Of a stretch of 7,919 nucleotides of DNA, positions 5,989-7,919 are shown piece by piece. The notes below the pieces were generated by a model. It saw only the letters and a program-made list of their open reading frames with translations. It had not been told where the DNA came from and searched no databases. The stretch's first letter is position 1. Each line of letters begins with the position of its first letter. The DNA is taken from contig JAUZQA010000179.1 of assembly GCA_030705665.1 (NCBI GenBank), positions 1 to 7,919 on the forward strand, in the 5' to 3' direction. A program made the translations under genes and the position numbers. This DNA is from Bacillota bacterium (GTDB taxonomy: Bacteria > Bacillota > Bacilli > Bacillales_B > DSM-18226).

Positions 5989-6010
5989 GCGATTAACTAT
6001 GCGATTATTC
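5975..6010 (+). repeat. Three 12-bp-phased direct repeats next to the right terminal repeat
   Basis: ATGCGAATA (5975), GTGCGATTA (5987) and ATGCGATTA (5999) start exactly 12 bases apart, with consensus RTGCGAWTA, and end two bases before the right terminal repeat. A further GTGCGATTT is at 5911, and an inverted TCGCAC at 5851. Phased subterminal repeats often bind a transposase, but that is inference. Confidence 0.6.
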
Positions 6011-6012
6011 TA

Positions 6013-6039
6013 TTTTGTCCCCCTAAAGAGAACCCGTTA
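6013..6039 (-). repeat. Right terminal inverted repeat of the cassette
   Basis: Read inward on the minus strand it begins TAACGGGTTCTCTT and ends GGGGGACAAAA. It matches the left end at 24 of 27 positions. Confidence 0.85.
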
Positions 6040-6048
6040 AACGGATAC
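6040..6048. repeat. Right target-site duplication (9 bp)
   Basis: An exact direct copy of AACGGATAC at 5008-5016, immediately outside the right terminal repeat. Confidence 0.75.
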
Positions 6049-6127
6049 CAAAGTGCTTTTTTTCAGTAAAACTTCTTTTAAGCTTGACATAGAATCTCCC
6101 GCACTTTATTTCATTTGTACATTAATT

Positions 6128-6165
6128 GAAGTATCACTAAATTCGAAAAATTTAAGTGATGTTTC
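6128..6165. other. Long imperfect hairpin in the intergenic region
   Basis: A 16-base arm (6128-6143, containing ATCACTAAATT) pairs with 6149-6165 (AATTTAAGTGAT), with one bulged base, two G-U pairs and a 5-base loop. No T run follows, so it is not a simple terminator. It lies in the gene-free stretch 6049-6416 ahead of the GH18 gene; apart from this hairpin, a weak promoter and one terminator-like stem I see no gene there. Confidence 0.45.
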
Positions 6166-6257
6166 ATACAAAGTAAGCATTTTGTCCTGATTTTTTTAAC
6201 AATGATGAGAATTTAATTTACTAGTAAGTTTCTGTTTTATATTCCAAAGAAAAGTAA

Positions 6258-6286
6258 TTGACATATTAAATCAAAATCGTTAGCTT
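6258..6286 (+). promoter_or_regulatory. Possible weak promoter upstream of the GH18 gene
   Basis: A perfect -35 TTGACA (6258-6263) is followed after 17 bases by a poor -10, TAGCTT (6281-6286, 3/6). It would start transcription just before the terminator-like stem at 6296-6327. Another TTGACA at 6084 also lacks a good -10. A sporulation sigma factor promoter would be reasonable for this gene, but I could not identify one. Confidence 0.25.
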
Positions 6287-6295
6287 AAAACTATT

Positions 6296-6327
6296 AAAAG
6301 ACCATAGATATAAATATGGTTTTTTTC
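6296..6327 (+). terminator. Terminator-like stem with T run in the GH18 leader
   Basis: ACCATA (6301-6306) pairs with TATGGT (6315-6320), extended by A/T pairs. The loop has 8 bases and seven T residues lie at 6320-6326. It sits about 90 bases before the GH18 start. No rightward gene precedes it closely, so it may be the terminator of a lost or unseen transcript or an attenuator. Confidence 0.5.
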
Positions 6328-6416
6328 TTGAGGAAATAGAAAATATGAAAATTGATAGTTTTTGTTCTTTGCCCTATTGATGTTCATATAAATAAACTAG
6401 GAGGTATTTAAATCAA

Positions 6417-7574
6417 ATGGAAAAGGGGGAGGGGAACATTAATAAATACAATACATCTAGCAAACTTCGATTTCATAGGTCATTCTGGGTTTTATTCCTT
6501 TCTTCACTTTTTTTTATTGTAATGATCATCCCAAGCATTATCGTTTTTAGTGCAGGGAAGGGTGAGCCTTTTAAAGAGATATTGAACGGATTGAATCAAA
6601 AGCAAACCTCCACAAAATCTCAAAAATCTATACAAAAATCTCCCTTAACCATTGGCTGGCTTTCGGGTAATAATCAAAGTCTTCAACATATATCAGATTA
6701 TAAAAACTTAAACGTTATCTCTCCAGCTTTAGGAAGCATCGATGATCAATTTAATCTACAGGCAAACTCCGATTCTTCCTTAACAAACACCATTCACACA
6801 AAAAACAAAATGGTTTGGGCACGGATCGTCATGAACAATGATACAAAAACCAATGTTCATGCTTTCCTAACTAATCAAAATAAAGTTCAAGAATTCATTA
6901 AACAAATTCATCAATCTGCCCTTAAGAACGATTGGAATGGAATTAACTTAGATATTGAAAATGTGAGTGCTGGAGATCGCGAAGCTTTTTCACAGTTTAT
7001 TATAAATTTGTCCCATGAATTAAATAAAACATCGATTATTCTTTCTATTGACCTTCCACCAGACCAAGAGGAAAAAGGTAATCAACAGTCACCATTTGAT
7101 CACAAGGTAATTGGAGAGTATTGTAATTATGTTGTTTTTATGGGATATGATCAACACTGGTCAACAGATCCCGTTCCTGGGCCTGTTACATCATTATCAT
7201 GGTTAAAACAGAATTTACAAGAATTTATACAAACAGGAATTTCTTCTGAAAAAATCATATTAGGACTTCCAGCTTATACAAGAATATGGGAACAAAATCA
7301 GCAAGGCAGCATTGTAAAGGATCCTGCTGAACCCATTCAATATGTCGAAGATTTAGTAAAACAAAATCATAGGAATCTATCATGGGATTCTACTTTAGGT
7401 GAGTATTATACTTCTTATGATGTCAATAACCTGCAATATAAGGTTTGGCTGCCTACCGTAAAATCGTTTAACATTTACCTGAATTTGATTTCACAATTCC
7501 AGCTTGGCGGGTCCGCTGTTTGGAATTTAGATTTTATGAATCCTAGTTACTGGAATCAAATCTATTCCAATTAG
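6417..7574 (+). CDS. Membrane-anchored GH18 family glycosidase (spore-cortex/peptidoglycan type)
   Basis: A 385-residue protein with a short basic cytoplasmic tail (1-21), one hydrophobic helix (about 23-46, membrane anchor or uncleaved signal) and a Lys/Ser/Gln-rich linker (50-75). A glycoside hydrolase 18 barrel then runs from about 76 to the end. The catalytic strand reads WNGINLDIEN (173-182). Glu181 is the expected acid and Asp179 its partner. Asn at 177 replaces the classical Asp, as is common in the SleL/YaaH-like bacillar members, which cleave muramic-lactam cortex or peptidoglycan rather than chitin. MGYDQHW (242-248) and GSAVWNLDF (365-373) are later barrel strands. The LysM domains usual in SleL are missing. 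The ATG at 6417 has AGGAGG (6399-6404) 12 bases upstream, a long spacing. A convergent amidase gene supports a role in wall hydrolysis. Confidence 0.82.
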   Translation: MEKGEGNINKYNTSSKLRFHRSFWVLFLSSLFFIVMIIPSIIVFSAGKGEPFKEILNGLNQKQTSTKSQKSIQKSPLTIGWLSGNNQSLQHISDYKNLNVISPALGSIDDQFNLQANSDSSLTNTIHTKNKMVWARIVMNNDTKTNVHAFLTNQNKVQEFIKQIHQSALKNDWNGINLDIENVSAGDREAFSQFIINLSHELNKTSIILSIDLPPDQEEKGNQQSPFDHKVIGEYCNYVVFMGYDQHWSTDPVPGPVTSLSWLKQNLQEFIQTGISSEKIILGLPAYTRIWEQNQQGSIVKDPAEPIQYVEDLVKQNHRNLSWDSTLGEYYTSYDVNNLQYKVWLPTVKSFNIYLNLISQFQLGGSAVWNLDFMNPSYWNQIYSN

Positions 7575-7636
7575 GTTGATGTAAATGAGGCGGAAAAATT
7601 TTTCTTGATGAATCCCAAATTATTTTTACTAAAGAG

Positions 7637-7684
7637 AAAAAGATCAAAGACACTGATGTTAGTTTCGTGTCTCTGATCTTTTTT
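7637..7684. terminator. Bidirectional terminator between the two wall-hydrolase genes
   Basis: A 17-bp stem (7637-7653 with 7667-7683) with a single mismatch has core GACAC/GTGTC and AGATCA/TGATCT, A and T runs at the ends, and a 13-base loop. The amidase stop codon (7683-7685) overlaps its right end. Confidence 0.82.
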
Positions 7685-7919
7685 ACGTTCCATGTTTCTG
7701 GGAAGAAAAATAATTGAGCAATCCCAGATAAACACCTTGAGCCACTTGATCACGGTATGCAGTGTTTTCTACGATTGAATCATCTTGTTTGTTGGAAAGG
7801 TAGCCTAGTTCAATCAGTGTAGATGGTTGTTTATTGTTTCGTAAAACGTCCAAATCATCGAATTTTGTTCCATCATTGTTTAATCCCGTTGTTTTAACAA
7901 CCTCATTTAAAATATCAGC
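7683..7919 (-). CDS. N-acetylmuramoyl-L-alanine amidase, Amidase_3 family (C-terminal part)
   Basis: The last 78 residues of a gene that runs off the right edge. The stretch 'LDVLRNNKQPSTLIELGYLSNKQD' (residues 23-46 of the fragment) is the hallmark C-terminal block of zinc-dependent Amidase_3 enzymes. It contains the catalytic Glu of 'LIELGYLSN' (fragment residue 37). It is followed by the usual final helix, 'YRDQVAQGVYLGLLNYF'. These enzymes cut the amide bond between N-acetylmuramic acid and L-alanine in peptidoglycan, outside the membrane; in bacilli examples are CwlC, LytC and the germination-linked CwlD. The zinc ligands and any targeting domain lie outside the window, so the exact member cannot be named. 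It ends within a terminator shared with the GH18 gene. Confidence 0.85.
   Translation of the reverse strand, partial: ADILNEVVKTTGLNNDGTKFDDLDVLRNNKQPSTLIELGYLSNKQDDSIVENTAYRDQVAQGVYLGLLNYFSSQKHGT

Larger units (their letters stand above)
5017..6039. mobile_element. Non-autonomous mobile insertion cassette carrying a MazG-like gene
   Basis: The 1023-bp segment is bounded by 27-bp inverted repeats at 5017-5043 and 6013-6039. They match at 24 of 27 positions and are flanked by an exact 9-bp direct repeat, the signature of cut-and-paste transposition. No reading frame inside resembles a transposase. The one supported gene, MazG-like on the minus strand, has its own promoter and terminator, all inside the ends. 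This is the design of mobile insertion cassettes (the MIC elements known from Bacillus, moved in trans by a related insertion sequence). The 9-bp duplication fits IS4-like or other 9-bp-duplicating families, but I do not recognise the ends and name no family. An alternative is an internally deleted insertion sequence that acquired the gene. Confidence 0.82.

Noticed and set aside
6345..6380. An 11-codon leader frame before the GH18 gene
   Set aside because: It is too short to support as a gene and there is no codon bias for an attenuation peptide; mentioned only within the leader finding.
7571..7753. A 60-codon minus-strand frame across the terminator at the right end
   Set aside because: It overlaps the 3' end of the real amidase frame and runs through a terminator hairpin. 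The amidase frame has a clear family motif instead.
1..7919. CRISPR array, tRNA or rRNA genes
   Set aside because: No regularly spaced 25-40-bp repeats and no cloverleaf or rRNA-like stretch were seen; the only phased repeats are the 12-bp ones in the cassette.

Overview
The window reads as a chromosomal segment from a low-GC Gram-positive bacterium of the Bacillaceae. Genes have strong purine-rich ribosome binding sites, TTG and ATG starts, and factor-independent terminators, often shared by convergent genes. Several products belong to families typical of Bacillus relatives: YpiB-like UPF0302/IDEAL, YitT, FGGY gluconokinase, GH18 and Amidase_3 wall hydrolases. This is inference from gene content; no ribosomal or other phylogenetic marker is present.

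Left part (1-3300): the 3' end of an FGGY sugar kinase, probably gluconokinase, converges through a bidirectional terminator on a TauE/SafE-type anion exporter read leftward. An unrecognised 126-residue acidic helical protein follows. Next comes a stand-alone tagaturonate epimerase (UxaE) gene whose promoter region carries a near-perfect Fur-box-like palindrome. The kinase and the epimerase both feed sugar-acid catabolism, but they are not in one operon.

Middle (3390-4990): a YpiB-like protein with an IDEAL-type C-terminus converges on a YitT-family membrane protein. The latter has a very strong extended -10 promoter.

Mobile cassette (5008-6048): the main discovery in the window. A 1023-bp segment (5017-6039) is bounded by 27-bp inverted repeats (24/27 identical) and flanked by an exact 9-bp direct repeat. 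It encodes no transposase. Its only recognisable gene is a 108-residue MazG-like protein with its own promoter, ribosome binding site and terminator. The right end holds three 12-bp-phased direct repeats abutting the terminal repeat, and further inward a nested set of palindromes. It looks like a non-autonomous mobile insertion cassette that landed 32 bp upstream of the yitT -35 box.

Right part (6050-7919): after about 370 bp of leader with two hairpins comes a membrane-anchored GH18 glycosidase of the spore-cortex/peptidoglycan type. It converges through a shared terminator on the 3' end of an N-acetylmuramoyl-L-alanine amidase (Amidase_3) that runs off the window. These two are probably both cell-wall hydrolases.
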